NCBI RefSeq assembly: GCF_030851345.1
Contig: NZ_JALPNU010000023.1
Coordinates: 1 to 61,383 of the forward strand
Reading direction: 5' to 3'
Source: Marinifilum sp. D714
GTDB lineage: Bacteria; Bacteroidota; Bacteroidia; Bacteroidales; Marinifilaceae
DNA length: 61,383 nucleotides
Part shown: piece by piece, positions 36,544 through 46,021 of the stretch
Numbering within the stretch: position 1 is the first letter of the stretch
How the letters are laid out: every line of letters starts with the position of its first letter
Position numbers and translations under genes: made by a program
Notes under the pieces: model-generated
The model's database searches: none
What the model was told of the DNA's origin: nothing
The model's input: only the letters and a program-made list of their open reading frames with translations

Positions 36544-37269
36544 TTGGATTTATATAAGTTATTTAACTTTGGAATTATTGTTATTTGGTTGTGCACAAGC
36601 TATAGAATTGTGCAAGCAGGATAAATACAATGTCACAGGTATTCCACTTATTATTCATTTCATAATACATACAATTTTGAGTGTGTTGTAAACCTTTATA
36701 TTTACTAATTGCCGAATTTATACATCTTGCCTGATCATTCCAAGAAAAGCATTATTGTTTACTCTTATGGGAGTGTAATTTTTAAACCTTATAAATTATG
36801 AAATATATTTTGCACTTTGGGAGCTAATTTGTGTATTGTGCCAGATGCTGATTGTTATTTAGAATTTGTGAACCCAGAAAAATCATACGTCCCCTTCACT
36901 TTTTAATGGTATAAGAATATTATTAGTTTTTTCATAAAGTTTAGGGTAGATAAAGATTATATTTTATAAGTGGTTGAAAAAGAAACATTGAAAAGTTGCC
37001 TTTTTAAAAATATATTTTGCATAAAAATAAAATATTTCAAATTGACTTAAAACAGGCATGAGTAGTGGGATAGAAGCTTTAATTGAATATAAAAAATGAA
37101 CAAGTATAAATAAAAATCAATAAAAAAATTTTCTTAGTAATAAATTTATTCATAGATTAGTTAGTGTTATGGTAAAATTGAGAATTGACTCATCTCGGTT
37201 GTTTAAATTTATCTTTTTTGGAGAAGGATTTGTGGAGAAGGATAATATTAATCTTTTAAATGTATTATT
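36544..37269. other. AT-rich divergent intergenic region
   Basis: About 725 bases lie between two divergent genes. No convincing gene, repeat or hairpin is seen. An open frame from 37169 overlaps the next gene in another phase and is a shadow. Confidence 0.5.
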
Positions 37270-38016
37270 ATGTCTGATCAGCAAAATTTACTGGATCACC
37301 TGGAAGAAATTAAAGCAGTACCTGAAGAAAATATCAAGTATTGTGACATTCCGTACTGGATTTTTATTGGAGAGGCTGAATCTTTGCATTCTCGCGCCAC
37401 GCAAGATTTGCCTATGCTACAGGCCTTTAATTTCGATGCTACCAAGCTCGAACGTTTGTTAAGCCTTACGGGAGCCATGCGCACAGCACAGGCCAATTGG
37501 GAAACCAAGCAAACCCTGAAGCAAGTGGCCATTGAAAACTGGAGAAAAGAAGCTCCGACCATGTATGAACTTCATGACGAACTTATCGATTTTATGGAAT
37601 TTGCTTTCCGAAATCGTGAGGATTTGCTAAAGCGTCTGTCGACCATTAAGGAAGGAGATTCGAAAGCAGATACCATACAGGATATGGCAAGCTTGTCGGT
37701 ATTGGGAAAAGACAATGTGGAATTGCTAACGGCCGTTAATTTTGAAGTGGAAAAATTGGATAAAGCAGCCGAAATTGCCGATAGAATGGGAACCCTATTG
37801 GGCGAGGTGAATGGTAAAATGTATTTCGAGGATGACATTAAACTGACTAGAGATAAATGCTATACTCTCTTGCGAGAGGTAGTAGGTGAGATTCGAGATT
37901 ACGGGAAGTTTGTATTCCGAAAAAATCAAGAAAAACGTCAGGCTTACGTTAGTAAATACAATCGTGAGCGAATGATTGCCTATCGTAAAGCTAAGGCTGA
38001 GGAAGCGAATTTATAG
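37270..38016 (+). CDS. Helix-rich cytoplasmic protein of unknown function
   Basis: I do not recognise this 248-residue protein. It has no signal peptide or membrane segment and reads as a bundle of long amphipathic helices: about 60-105, 108-130, 140-175 and 180-240, the last very basic and ending KAKAEEANL. Better GC and codon balance than in the flanking intergenic DNA supports a real gene. Directly downstream (38131-38518) is a 21-bp tandem repeat array that changes direction in its middle. A similar layout occurs at 55.1-56.4 kb and, with a smaller protein, at 1.2-2.3 kb. Confidence 0.65.
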   Translation: MSDQQNLLDHLEEIKAVPEENIKYCDIPYWIFIGEAESLHSRATQDLPMLQAFNFDATKLERLLSLTGAMRTAQANWETKQTLKQVAIENWRKEAPTMYELHDELIDFMEFAFRNREDLLKRLSTIKEGDSKADTIQDMASLSVLGKDNVELLTAVNFEVEKLDKAAEIADRMGTLLGEVNGKMYFEDDIKLTRDKCYTLLREVVGEIRDYGKFVFRKNQEKRQAYVSKYNRERMIAYRKAKAEEANL

Positions 38017-38130
38017 CACAATTAAGTATGAAATAGTTTTGCAATTTTTTTTATTAATAATTTGCAGTTATAGTTGTAAAATGGAGAGTAGCAGTACTCT
38101 CCATTTTTATTGAATAGATCTTTTATGTTT

Positions 38131-38518
38131 CTGCACAGAAATATGGTATATCCGCACGCTCAGTAAGCTTTTCTGCACGCCAAGAAACTTGTTTTGCACA
38201 GCAAAGTATTTCATCCGCACATCTTGGAAGTATTTCCGAATGCAAATTTTTTTGTTCCGCACGTAGAGATATTTCTTCTGAACGCCCGGGAAATTCTTCC
38301 GCACGCAAAAGTGCCCCTTCCGCACGCCCGGAAATTTATTCCGCACACATAAAGAGATGTTGTCGACCTGTGCGGAAGTACTCAAATTGGGTGCGGAACT
38401 ACTGGTTTTGTGTGCACAAATGAAATTGTAGTTCTCGAAAGCTATGAATTTAATCACGGAAAGTACATTATATGATACGGAAAAGCTTTTTGATGATACA
38501 GAACCACTTTGCAGATTT
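38131..38518. repeat. 21-bp tandem repeat array with orientation switch (locus 2)
   Basis: Eleven units of exactly 21 bases run from 38131 to 38361, each starting with CCGCAC or a close variant (starts 38131, 38152, 38173, 38194, 38215, 38236, 38257, 38278, 38299, 38320, 38341). After a short junction the array continues as the reverse complement: TGCGGA at 38371 and 38392, TGCACA at 38413, a weak unit near 38434, then CACGGA 38455, TACGGA 38476 and TACAGA 38497, still at 21-base steps. A transcript could fold into a long imperfect hairpin about the switch near 38362-38370. Confidence 0.88.
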
Positions 38519-38633
38519 CTGACATCAGTTCATTCCAAGCCTTTAGCATGTAAATACTTCATTTCAACTAATAGGTAATTCTACCTCCCAAAAAACTATT
38601 AAATTAGGGTAAACATCAAAAAAAGAAAGACAT

Positions 38634-38783
38634 ATGATTTTAGGAGTATCAGAGTGGCTAAGCGTAAAATTGGGCTGGGATGTCACATTTATTAGAGTTG
38701 CCTTTGTAGTATCGGTATTGGTTTTTGGAGTAGGGATTGGCCTGTATCTGATTTTGTGGCTGGTAAAAATGTTCTCTAATTAG
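38634..38783 (+). CDS. Small PspC-like membrane protein
   Basis: This 49-residue protein reads like a cut-down PspC domain: GVSEWLSVKLGWDVTFIRVA (residues 4-23) corresponds to the PspC part 'GVxxGLAEyfGiDptlvRl', followed by one membrane helix (22-45) ending GLYLILWLVKMF. It lacks the usual N-terminal KLYRS segment. PspC proteins act in envelope stress responses. The gene has an ATG start, stop TAG, and its own terminator 45 bases downstream, which supports a real gene in spite of its size. Confidence 0.7.
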   Translation: MILGVSEWLSVKLGWDVTFIRVAFVVSVLVFGVGIGLYLILWLVKMFSN

Positions 38784-38828
38784 AGTAAATCAAAAGGTTT
38801 ATTAAGTCGGGGCCATAGAAGCACAAGA

Positions 38829-38856
38829 GACACTGTTTATCAGTGTCTTTTTTTTT
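38829..38856 (+). terminator. Terminator after the PspC-like gene
   Basis: GACACTG / CAGTGTC with loop TTTAT is followed by nine T residues. Confidence 0.8.
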
Positions 38857-39260
38857 GTATGCAAAGCATTTGGATATGTAACTGATCATCTTGCTGTTTA
38901 AGAGAAATTAACCTGTCAATGGATAGGCTGTAAATGAAATAATGTAACTTTTATCAGGAAAATTAATTATTTAGTCGTATAATTGTAGTCGTTCGTCAAT
39001 TCTAAAGGGTTTTTACTATTAACATCAGTGAGCCATAAAATAAACTTGAACAAACTAAAGTTTATGACTGAAGTTATATGAAAAAAGTATTGCTTGCAGA
39101 ATGAAATTTTTGATAGAATAAAAATGAATGTAGGGGATAAGATCATTTATTCGGTGTAGTAATAATGATTTTGAAAATTATTAATTGCACTCATGAAATT
39201 GAATTTTAGAAAAGATAAAAGCAATATACCATTACGAATAATTAAAAATTAAAAAGAACT
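38857..39260. other. Gene-free AT-rich stretch
   Basis: This stretch holds no gene, hairpin or repeat that I can support. It presumably carries the promoter of the DUF4382 gene. Confidence 0.5.
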
Positions 39261-40124
39261 ATGAAGAAAAATGTATTGTTGATTTTGGCAGCATTTGTGT
39301 TTGGAGTGTTTGTTACAGCATGCGATGATTCATCAAGCAAAGATGCTACAACAGGAAAATTGAAACTTGAATTAACTGATGCTCCGTTTCCAACCGATTT
39401 GGTAGCTGAAGCAAATGTTACGATCAATAAAATTGAAATTCGCAAAAGTGGCGAATCAGAAGAGAATCCGTTTGTTCTTTTAAGCGAAGAAGAAAGAACG
39501 TTCAATTTGCTTACTTTAAGCAATGGGGTAACAGCTAATTTGGTAGATATGGATATCGAGGTTGGTTCTTATGATTTAATCAGATTGTATGTTGACCAAG
39601 CTGAAATTGTACTGAAAGATGGTACCAAGTATGATTTGAAAGTTCCAAGTGGAGCACAAACCGGTATTAAAATTTTTATTGATCCATCTGTTGAGGTTGC
39701 TGGTGGTTTAACTGCCGAATTGTTATTGGATTTTAATGTAAGCAAGTCGTTTGTTGTACAGGGTAACCCTGATACTCCTGCAGGAATTAACGGATTTATT
39801 TTTAAGCCTACCATTAAAGCTTCTAACTTATCGACTGCAGGTAGATTGGTTGGTACTGTATTCGATGCTGAGCAAGTAGGAATTGAAGGTGTTGAGGTAG
39901 CGATTATTGCTGCTGATACTGTTTATACTACTTCATTTACGGGTGAGAATGGCGAATACACTGTTTTGGGTATTGATGCAGGTACTTATAATGTTGAGTA
40001 TGCCAAAGAAGGTTTTGAGTCTGCTCTTGTAGAAGGTATTGCAATTACTGCTGCCAATCAAACAGAGCAAGATGTAACTTTACAAGCTGTAGTGGAAGAA
40101 ACTACAGATGGTACCGAAGGATAA
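39261..40124 (+). CDS. DUF4382 lipoprotein with carboxypeptidase-regulatory-like domain
   Basis: This 287-residue protein has a lipoprotein signal (lipobox VTAC, Cys21). A DUF4382 domain follows (about 33-190; KLKLELTDAPFPTDLVAEAN, then VDMDIEVGSYDLIRLYVD). A beta-sandwich of the carboxypeptidase-regulatory type comes next (about 195-275; GRLVGTVFDAEQVGIEGVEV, then NGEYTVLGIDAGTYNVEY). It ends in an acidic, Thr-rich tail. It is probably an outer-membrane surface or periplasmic protein. Function is unknown. A strong terminator follows. Confidence 0.85.
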   Translation: MKKNVLLILAAFVFGVFVTACDDSSSKDATTGKLKLELTDAPFPTDLVAEANVTINKIEIRKSGESEENPFVLLSEEERTFNLLTLSNGVTANLVDMDIEVGSYDLIRLYVDQAEIVLKDGTKYDLKVPSGAQTGIKIFIDPSVEVAGGLTAELLLDFNVSKSFVVQGNPDTPAGINGFIFKPTIKASNLSTAGRLVGTVFDAEQVGIEGVEVAIIAADTVYTTSFTGENGEYTVLGIDAGTYNVEYAKEGFESALVEGIAITAANQTEQDVTLQAVVEETTDGTEG

Positions 40125-40154
40125 TAAAAATTAGGGTCGAACAATAATGCAATG

Positions 40155-40185
40155 TCCCCGTCAGGAATTTTTTTCCTGATGGGGA
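40155..40185. terminator. Bidirectional terminator
   Basis: Arms 40155-40167 and 40173-40185 pair over 13 positions (one G-T) with a short loop. TTTTT follows on the plus side. It separates the DUF4382 gene from the convergent DUF192 gene. Confidence 0.8.
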
Positions 40186-40309
40186 TTTTTATTTGAAATT
40201 CTGGAATAGTTGGAATAGTGAAAAAGTAGAAATGTATGGGATTACATACTTGTAGTCTATGGGTTCTTTATCCTTGCAATGGGAGTTTCATTACAGAATG
40301 AATATGATC

Positions 40310-40873
40310 TTATTGGTTTGTAGTTCTTTCATATTTGATCTTATCACCTTCTTCAATGCCAAACTTATCGCAAAATCCACCAATCACCTCAACTACATAT
40401 TTTGCCTTTTTAATGGATGGGATGTTTTGCTCTGATAAAGGCACAGCACGTTCATGAATTCGTACAATTTCAAAATTGCTGTTCACGTAGATGATATCCA
40501 AAGAAATATAGGTTTCTTTCATCCAGAAATTCTGAGTTTTTTCGATATCCATAATAAACAACATTCCTTGTTGATCGCTCATGGAATAACGGTACATTAA
40601 ACCTTGGACAGTTTCCGCTAGACCTTCTGCAATCTCAATATCTATGGTTCTGATCGTTGAATTGTCCTGTTTGCTCATAAAGGATAGTTCACCTTCTTTT
40701 GTAAAAGGAATTTCTATTTTATTATTGCTTTGATCAGCAGATCTTTTAAAATTTGGCTGAACAGCCAGAAAGATCAAAGCGATACCTATTGTAATAAGAG
40801 CAATAATTTGGAATAATGAGGTTTTCCTTTTTGCTGATTTTCTTTTCTTATTCTTTTTGCTTGCTTGTTTCAT
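40310..40873 (-). CDS. DUF192 family membrane-anchored protein
   Basis: This 187-residue protein has a basic N-terminus and one membrane segment (about 22-40), then the DUF192 domain: IAEGLAETVQGLMYRYSMSD, GMLFIMDIEKTQNFWMKETY, SLDIIYVNSNFEIVRIHERA and YVVEVIGGFCDKFGIEEGDK. These are the motifs expected for the whole domain. Function of the family is unknown. It follows the symporter gene by 12 bases and is the last gene of a four-gene minus-strand run (43788-40310). Confidence 0.85.
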   Translation of the reverse strand: MKQASKKNKKRKSAKRKTSLFQIIALITIGIALIFLAVQPNFKRSADQSNNKIEIPFTKEGELSFMSKQDNSTIRTIDIEIAEGLAETVQGLMYRYSMSDQQGMLFIMDIEKTQNFWMKETYISLDIIYVNSNFEIVRIHERAVPLSEQNIPSIKKAKYVVEVIGGFCDKFGIEEGDKIKYERTTNQ

Positions 40874-40885
40874 GGTTTAAATTCG

Positions 40886-42343
40886 TTATTTCTTTTCGAG
40901 CATTCCTGCCGTTTTTATAAAGTTATCTGCTTTTTCTTGTTCAGCTTTGGTTGAAAGACTCACAATAATAAAAATCAAAGCCGAACCAATCATTCCATAG
41001 GCTGCTTGTTGCACTGAGGCAATCTCCCAGGCAGTTGGTAATGCAACGCCAAGCGCAACCAACAGGTTGTAAGTTGAAAACACCAGTCCGAAGATAATGG
41101 AAAGGGTAGCGGCCATAGAATTTCCTCTTTTCCAGATAAAGGCCAATATTAATGGCACGAAAGCTCCTGTAGCCAGAAAATCGGAACCAATCCAGGTTAT
41201 TTTTAGGATGGAGCGTATTTCAATGGCAATTAGTAAGCCAAGTAAAGCAATTACCAGTGTGGCAATTTTTCCTACCCATACCATTTCGTGGTTTTTGGCG
41301 CTTGGCTTGAATCGGTTCTTAAAAACATCAACACTCAAAACCAAGGCTCCGGTATTGATCATGGAATCCATGGTTGACATGATGGCTGAGCACAAACCTA
41401 CGAATAACAATGCAGCCAAACCCAAAGGCATGTAATCTTGAATTATGGCAGGCACAATTCCTCCTTCGGGCACCGATTCATATATACCCAGGCTAAGCAT
41501 GCCAGTTAAGGTTACCATTAAATACAATGGAATGAATACAATAAAAGCTAATCCCATCATTTTTTTTGCATCGCCAGGTTGTTTTGCAGCTGATATTCTT
41601 TGCCATATATTGGCCTGTATCATCCACGAACAGCCAAAAGTGATGATGAACACAAAATTGTTGGATAAATTGTGGAAGAAGGAAAAGAACTCAGGTTTGT
41701 TTCTGCTTAACGCGATTTCCTGCACTTTTTCGAATCCACCCGAATGATTGTACGCAAATATGAAAAGCACAATGGCTGCCATTAAAAGGAATACAAACTG
41801 AATGATATCGGTTACAACAACGCCTTTAAATCCGCCAAAGAAAGAATAAAGCACAACAATACTGGTTCCGACTAATGCTGCAATCTTATAATCTATATCG
41901 AAGAAGGATTGGAAAAATTTTCCGATAACAACCGCCTGTGTGGCTACACCCAAAATCATGAATATCAAAATGAGAATGGATAGGAGTAGAGCTACTGTTT
42001 TGTTGTAGCGCATCTCCATGATTTGTGGTTGTGTAATGGTTCCTACTTTGCGAATGGCTTTTGAAAAAAGATACATCAGAAAAGTGGAAAATAGCACAGG
42101 CATGCCATAAATCCAGAAGGAGGAAAGTCCCTGGTTGAATCCATGATCGACCAAATCGATGGAAGATCCACCGCCCCACCAGGATGCTATAAATGTTATT
42201 GCCAATGCCCAAAAGGGAAGTTGACGTCCGGCCAAAAAATAATCTTCGGTGTTTTTACTTGCTTTCGATCGCAAAACAATAAACATGATTCCTGCGAAAT
42301 AAGCAATGAGTAGAAGTATTGAAATATTTTGAAGTTGATTCAT
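40886..42343 (-). CDS. Sodium:solute symporter (SSS family)
   Basis: This 485-residue inner-membrane transporter has 13 or so helices. Family features are SKNTEDYFLAGRQLPFWALA near the N-terminus, FIASWWGGGSSIDLVDHGF in the first core helix, VVLYSFFGGFKGVVVTDIIQ, and GLCSAIMSTMDSMINTGALV, in which the Ser-rich stretch lies at the Na2 site. The solute is unknown. A Na+ gradient for it could be made by the V-type ATPase in this window. Confidence 0.92.
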   Translation of the reverse strand: MNQLQNISILLLIAYFAGIMFIVLRSKASKNTEDYFLAGRQLPFWALAITFIASWWGGGSSIDLVDHGFNQGLSSFWIYGMPVLFSTFLMYLFSKAIRKVGTITQPQIMEMRYNKTVALLLSILILIFMILGVATQAVVIGKFFQSFFDIDYKIAALVGTSIVVLYSFFGGFKGVVVTDIIQFVFLLMAAIVLFIFAYNHSGGFEKVQEIALSRNKPEFFSFFHNLSNNFVFIITFGCSWMIQANIWQRISAAKQPGDAKKMMGLAFIVFIPLYLMVTLTGMLSLGIYESVPEGGIVPAIIQDYMPLGLAALLFVGLCSAIMSTMDSMINTGALVLSVDVFKNRFKPSAKNHEMVWVGKIATLVIALLGLLIAIEIRSILKITWIGSDFLATGAFVPLILAFIWKRGNSMAATLSIIFGLVFSTYNLLVALGVALPTAWEIASVQQAAYGMIGSALIFIIVSLSTKAEQEKADNFIKTAGMLEKK

Positions 42344-42358
42344 TCTTGAAGTTTAAAA

Positions 42359-43237
42359 TTAATAGTGCTGTTTGCCACAGCATTTCTTAAATTTCAATCC
42401 GCTTCCGCATGGGCAAGGACTGTTTCTGCTGATACTTTGTTTGGCACGAAGCAATTTTCTTTGCGACATATTCTGGTTAAAAATCTCTTCCAGCAATTGA
42501 TACAGTTCAGGATGAGCACTGGCCAATAGTTTTGGCCTTTCGAAAAAGTATTCACTGATTACTGCAAAAAATTCGGCCTTGTTGGTTGCTCCATAAGGAT
42601 TGATGTCCGACTTTTCTTCGTAGATTTCATCAATTTTCTTGCTGATTAAGTCCAGCCAGGGAATAGAGTATTGCTTTTCCATCAATATAGAGGGAAGGCC
42701 ATCTATCTTGCCATCCATTTTATCGATAAGGTGAACAAACTCATGAATTGCCGTATTTTTCTTATCCGATTCATTCGAGAAACCATGAAGTAGAGCAGGC
42801 TTTGAAAGAATCATTTTGCCTTCCATATAACCAGTCCCAACCATGCCCAATATTCTGGCGTCTTCACCTTGCGTTTCAAATTTGTCGTTAAAGCTGTTGG
42901 GGTAAAGCAGCACCTCAAACAGGTTGGTGTATTTCCAATTGGGAAATTCGAAAACTGGAATTATGGCACTGGCTGCAACCAAAACTCTATCGGTATCATC
43001 TACCTTGGTATGGATTCCAGTAATTCTACAGTTTAATAAAAACTCTTGAATCTTATACTCAAATCTTGTTTTTTCTTCAGCCGTAAGGCTATTGTAGAAA
43101 CTGACTTTTTGAATCAGAATGTTTCTCCAATTGCCTGGGAAAGGTTTTTTTGGTGATATCCAGTTTTTATTGGACCATAATTTTTTAAAAAAAAGATAGG
43201 CCAATATGCCTATAGAGAGGATTGCAATGTACTTCAT
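42359..43237 (-). CDS. MtfA-type zinc peptidase with C-terminal SEC-C motif
   Basis: This 292-residue protein has an N-terminal membrane helix (residues 1-16), an MtfA/M90 peptidase domain with the zinc motif HEFVHLIDKMDG, and a C-terminal zinc-binding SEC-C motif (CPCGSGLKFKKCCGK). E. coli MtfA titrates the Mlc repressor and is an aminopeptidase; the substrate here is unknown. The SEC-C tail is an addition not present in E. coli MtfA. It lies 15 bases upstream of the symporter gene in the same direction. Confidence 0.85.
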   Translation of the reverse strand: MKYIAILSIGILAYLFFKKLWSNKNWISPKKPFPGNWRNILIQKVSFYNSLTAEEKTRFEYKIQEFLLNCRITGIHTKVDDTDRVLVAASAIIPVFEFPNWKYTNLFEVLLYPNSFNDKFETQGEDARILGMVGTGYMEGKMILSKPALLHGFSNESDKKNTAIHEFVHLIDKMDGKIDGLPSILMEKQYSIPWLDLISKKIDEIYEEKSDINPYGATNKAEFFAVISEYFFERPKLLASAHPELYQLLEEIFNQNMSQRKLLRAKQSISRNSPCPCGSGLKFKKCCGKQHY

Positions 43238-43251
43238 GAAATATGATATTC

Positions 43252-43788
43252 TTACTTGTTGATTAGACTGTAAATTGTTTCATCCCAATATTTCCCGTTG
43301 GTGAATGAATGCTCTTTTAAATGTGCTTCTTTTTCGAAGCCACGCTTTTCCAATAGTTGTATTGATGCCTGATTTCCATCTAAGATATAAGCATAAATTT
43401 TGTGTAATGATAATGATGATTTTCCAAATTGGATGATTTTATCAATAATTTCGGACATAAACCCATTGTTCCAATGTTTTTGTATGATTCCATAACCAAT
43501 TTCGGCTCGGCTGTGTTCTTTTGAGATATCAAATAATCCACCATATCCAATGTCTTCGACAGTTTCTTTTAGAGTAAATACCCACCAATAAGCAGTTTCT
43601 TTCTTGTTGGCCTCTAAAAAGAAATTTAATTTTTCGATAGCCTTAATTTTTGATTGAAATGGTTCCCTAACAATATACTTCAAACAATCTTCCGAAGAAT
43701 TGAATTTATAAACAATGTCTACATCCGTAGATTTCATCTCGCGAATAATCAGCCTTTTACTGTTAAGCTTAGGAAAGTGTTTATACAT
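43252..43788 (-). CDS. GNAT acetyltransferase, RimJ/RimL-like
   Basis: This protein has LNSKRLIIREMKSTDVDIVYK at its N-terminus (split here at 20 residues), then GYGGLFDISKEHSRAEIGY, WNNGFMSEIIDKII with the acetyl-CoA loop, and NQASIQLLEKRGFEKEAHL. RimJ/L relatives acetylate ribosomal proteins or small amines. I chose the ATG at 43788, which gives the usual short N-terminus (178 aa). The frame is open to 43890, but the added hydrophobic 34 residues have no counterpart in the family. It starts the run of genes ending with DUF192. Confidence 0.82.
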   Translation of the reverse strand: MYKHFPKLNSKRLIIREMKSTDVDIVYKFNSSEDCLKYIVREPFQSKIKAIEKLNFFLEANKKETAYWWVFTLKETVEDIGYGGLFDISKEHSRAEIGYGIIQKHWNNGFMSEIIDKIIQFGKSSLSLHKIYAYILDGNQASIQLLEKRGFEKEAHLKEHSFTNGKYWDETIYSLINK

Positions 43789-43923
43789 GTTCGGGTTTAT
43801 GAATGATGATTTGCTAAATAAAATAAAAACTAAAGATAGCAAAGTATGTTGAATATGATTCTTCGTTTTGAATAGGGTGAATGATCCCAATTCTTGGATA
43901 AATCAACTAAAAGAGCCAACTAA

Positions 43924-43957
43924 TTTGATGATTATTCTTGAAATACTGCTAAATTTG
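43924..43957 (+). promoter_or_regulatory. Candidate promoter of psd
   Basis: TTTG (43924-43927), a 22-base spacer and TAAATTTG (43950-43957). Transcription would start near 43964, which supports the ATG at 43983 as the start of psd. Confidence 0.55.
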
Positions 43958-43982
43958 TAGCTTGTATAATCTCAAAACGTTT

Positions 43983-44873
43983 ATGGAGTACATCGAATAT
44001 ATTGAAAGGGAGAGTGGTGAAGTGAAAAAAGAGGTAGTGCCCGGTAAGGGTATGCTAAAATGGCTTTATGGATCTTTCTTTGGAAAAGCATCGTTGCATG
44101 TACTTGTAAAGAGAAAGGTAGTTTCGGCTGTTGGAGGTAGATTTATGAATAGCCGATTATCTAAAGGACAAATCAAGCGTTTTGTTAAAAAAAATGGGAT
44201 AGATCTTTCCATTTATCATGAAACTGATAGTAAATCATATAAACATTTTAACGATTTCTTCTATCGAAAAATTCAAGATAAAAAGCGTCCTATTGGAGAT
44301 GGCATTGTTTCACCAGCTGATGGAAAAATTCTTGCATTTCCTTCGCTTAAAGATGTAGATTCTTTCTTTATAAAAGGATCGGAATTTTCTGTTAATAGCT
44401 TTTTAGGAAATAGTCAATTAGCAGAGAAGTATGTTGATGGAGCAATGGCTATTGTTCGATTGGCCCCAGCCGATTATCATCGTTATCATTTTCCAGCGGG
44501 AGGAATAATTACAGAATCAAAAAAGATTAAAGGAAAGTACTTTTCGGTTTCGCCGTTGGCTTTAAAGAAGAGTTTAGAAATATTTTGTCAGAATCAGCGA
44601 GCGTATAGCATTCTGAAAACCGAAGAGTATGGCGATATTTTGATTTCTGAGGTTGGAGCAACTATGGTAGGTAGTATTATACAAACCTACAAGAAAGATA
44701 CATTTGTAGAGAAGGGAAGTGAGAAAGGGTATTTTGCTTTTGGTGGATCTACAGTTGTTTTATTCTTCGAGAAGGATAAAGTTGTTTTCGATAAAGATAT
44801 TGTAGAAAATACTCGACACGGCTACGAAACATCAATAAAAATGGGCGAAAATATTGCCAGAAAACATCAATAA
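43983..44873 (+). CDS. psd: Phosphatidylserine decarboxylase
   Basis: This inner-membrane enzyme makes phosphatidylethanolamine. The N-terminal part (VPGKGMLKWLYGSFFGKASL) is typical of the long Bacteroidota and clostridial form, and so are KHFNDFFYRKIQDKKRPIG, VSPADGKILAF, VRLAPADYHRYHFPAGG with the His pair, and the C-terminal AFGGSTVVLFFE. Self-cleavage before Ser256 in GGST would produce the pyruvoyl cofactor; many enzymes have LGST there. The length of 296 aa is normal. A terminator follows. Confidence 0.94.
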   Translation: MEYIEYIERESGEVKKEVVPGKGMLKWLYGSFFGKASLHVLVKRKVVSAVGGRFMNSRLSKGQIKRFVKKNGIDLSIYHETDSKSYKHFNDFFYRKIQDKKRPIGDGIVSPADGKILAFPSLKDVDSFFIKGSEFSVNSFLGNSQLAEKYVDGAMAIVRLAPADYHRYHFPAGGIITESKKIKGKYFSVSPLALKKSLEIFCQNQRAYSILKTEEYGDILISEVGATMVGSIIQTYKKDTFVEKGSEKGYFAFGGSTVVLFFEKDKVVFDKDIVENTRHGYETSIKMGENIARKHQ

Positions 44874-44901
44874 TTCAAGCTTTGTTTTGCAAGTCTTATC
44901 A

Positions 44902-44935
44902 CCACTATAAGCGGATTAATTTATAGTGGAATTTT
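44902..44935 (+). terminator. Terminator of psd
   Basis: CCACTATAA (44902-44910) and TTATAGTGG (44921-44929) form a 9-bp stem with a 10-base loop, followed by ATTTTT. Confidence 0.65.
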
Positions 44936-45188
44936 TCTCTATAATAAATCACTTCATGACTTTATAGATAAGTTGAAACCAGTTTAACTGGGAATGCTTT
45001 TTTACTTCAATTGCGAGAGGCAGTTCATTGTGATATCCCAAAAGTTCATCTTATGCTAATGTAAGCAGTTTAAAATCCATGCCAAGTTTTTTTGATTTCT
45101 CTTATAAATTAAAGGGTTCGCCAAATTCGAATTGTTTTGGGAGAGAAAAATATGTAACTTAAGTATTATTCACTAAATACTTGCTGAA

Positions 45189-45971
45189 ATGAAAAAGATA
45201 TTGCTATTGGTTACGTTTGCTTTGTTATGCAGTATTGGCATGGCACAGCAGGAAAGATTTTTAGTCTTTGATTTTATGAAGGTTGCTGATGATATGGAGA
45301 ATGATTATTGGGAGACAGAAACCTTCTTTGAAAAAATACATGAACAACGCCTAAAGGATGGAGAAATACTAGGCTGGGATCTTTGGTCGCTTAAGCCAGG
45401 AGGAAGCGAACAAGGGTATCAGTACCTCACCGTTACCATTTACGATGATCCGGTTAAGGCTATGGCGAATGGAGATGTTTTTGCAGCTGCAAAAAAAGCA
45501 TACCCTAATATGTCGGATAAGGAATTGAAAGCAGAGTTGAAGGAGTCATTTGGTTCGCGACAGTTAAGCAAAAGAATTTTCATGAAGGTAATTGCTGCTA
45601 CCAATGATAATTTTAAAATGGAAGTGGGTACGGTAATGCGCATGAATTTTATGGAAGCTGTAGAAGGCAAATTCGATGAGTATGAGAAGGCTGAAAAGGA
45701 AGTGTTCCTTCCAATTCATCAGAAAAGAGTTGATGCAAAAACGATGAGTCATTGGAGCTTAACACGTGTGTTGATGCCATCGGGAAGTAGTGTGCGTATG
45801 ACGCATATGACTTTTGATATGTTTGAGGGATATTTGCACTATTTTGATGCTTATGGTAGAAATGAGGTGTTTAATGTAGATGATGAAACACAAGTCAAAA
45901 TTGAGGAAGCCATAAAATTGAGAGATCTGAATTGGTCGTACATTGGAATCATGAAGAAAACTGTGAAGTGA
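45189..45971 (+). CDS. Exported protein of unknown function
   Basis: I do not recognise the family of this 260-residue protein. It has a signal peptide (residues 1-19, cut after GMA). The mature part seems to hold two related halves, each with a strand-helix pattern: ERFLVFDFMKVADDMENDYW and GTVMRMNFMEAVEGKFDEYE both begin a unit, and both units later have a W-rich segment (GWDLWSLKPGG; SHWSLTRVLMPSG). This is the pattern of two ferredoxin-like (dimeric alpha/beta barrel) domains. It stands alone and has a clear terminator. Confidence 0.65.
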   Translation: MKKILLLVTFALLCSIGMAQQERFLVFDFMKVADDMENDYWETETFFEKIHEQRLKDGEILGWDLWSLKPGGSEQGYQYLTVTIYDDPVKAMANGDVFAAAKKAYPNMSDKELKAELKESFGSRQLSKRIFMKVIAATNDNFKMEVGTVMRMNFMEAVEGKFDEYEKAEKEVFLPIHQKRVDAKTMSHWSLTRVLMPSGSSVRMTHMTFDMFEGYLHYFDAYGRNEVFNVDDETQVKIEEAIKLRDLNWSYIGIMKKTVK

Positions 45972-46021
45972 TCAGTTGGAGTTTGATGTATATGACTTAA
46001 TGATATAAATAAAAATTGATG

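Noticed and set aside
38107-38457. 116-codon minus-strand frame rich in Val, Arg and Lys
   Set aside because: It runs through the 21-bp array and across its orientation switch; the frame is open only through the period of 21.
43789-43890. 34-residue N-terminal extension of the RimJ/L-like acetyltransferase
   Set aside because: The conserved family start is at 43788; the extension is hydrophobic and would be out of place in a cytoplasmic enzyme.
43962-43982. Upstream TTG start for psd
   Set aside because: The ATG at 43983 fits the family start, and the predicted transcription start near 43964 would leave no leader for the TTG.
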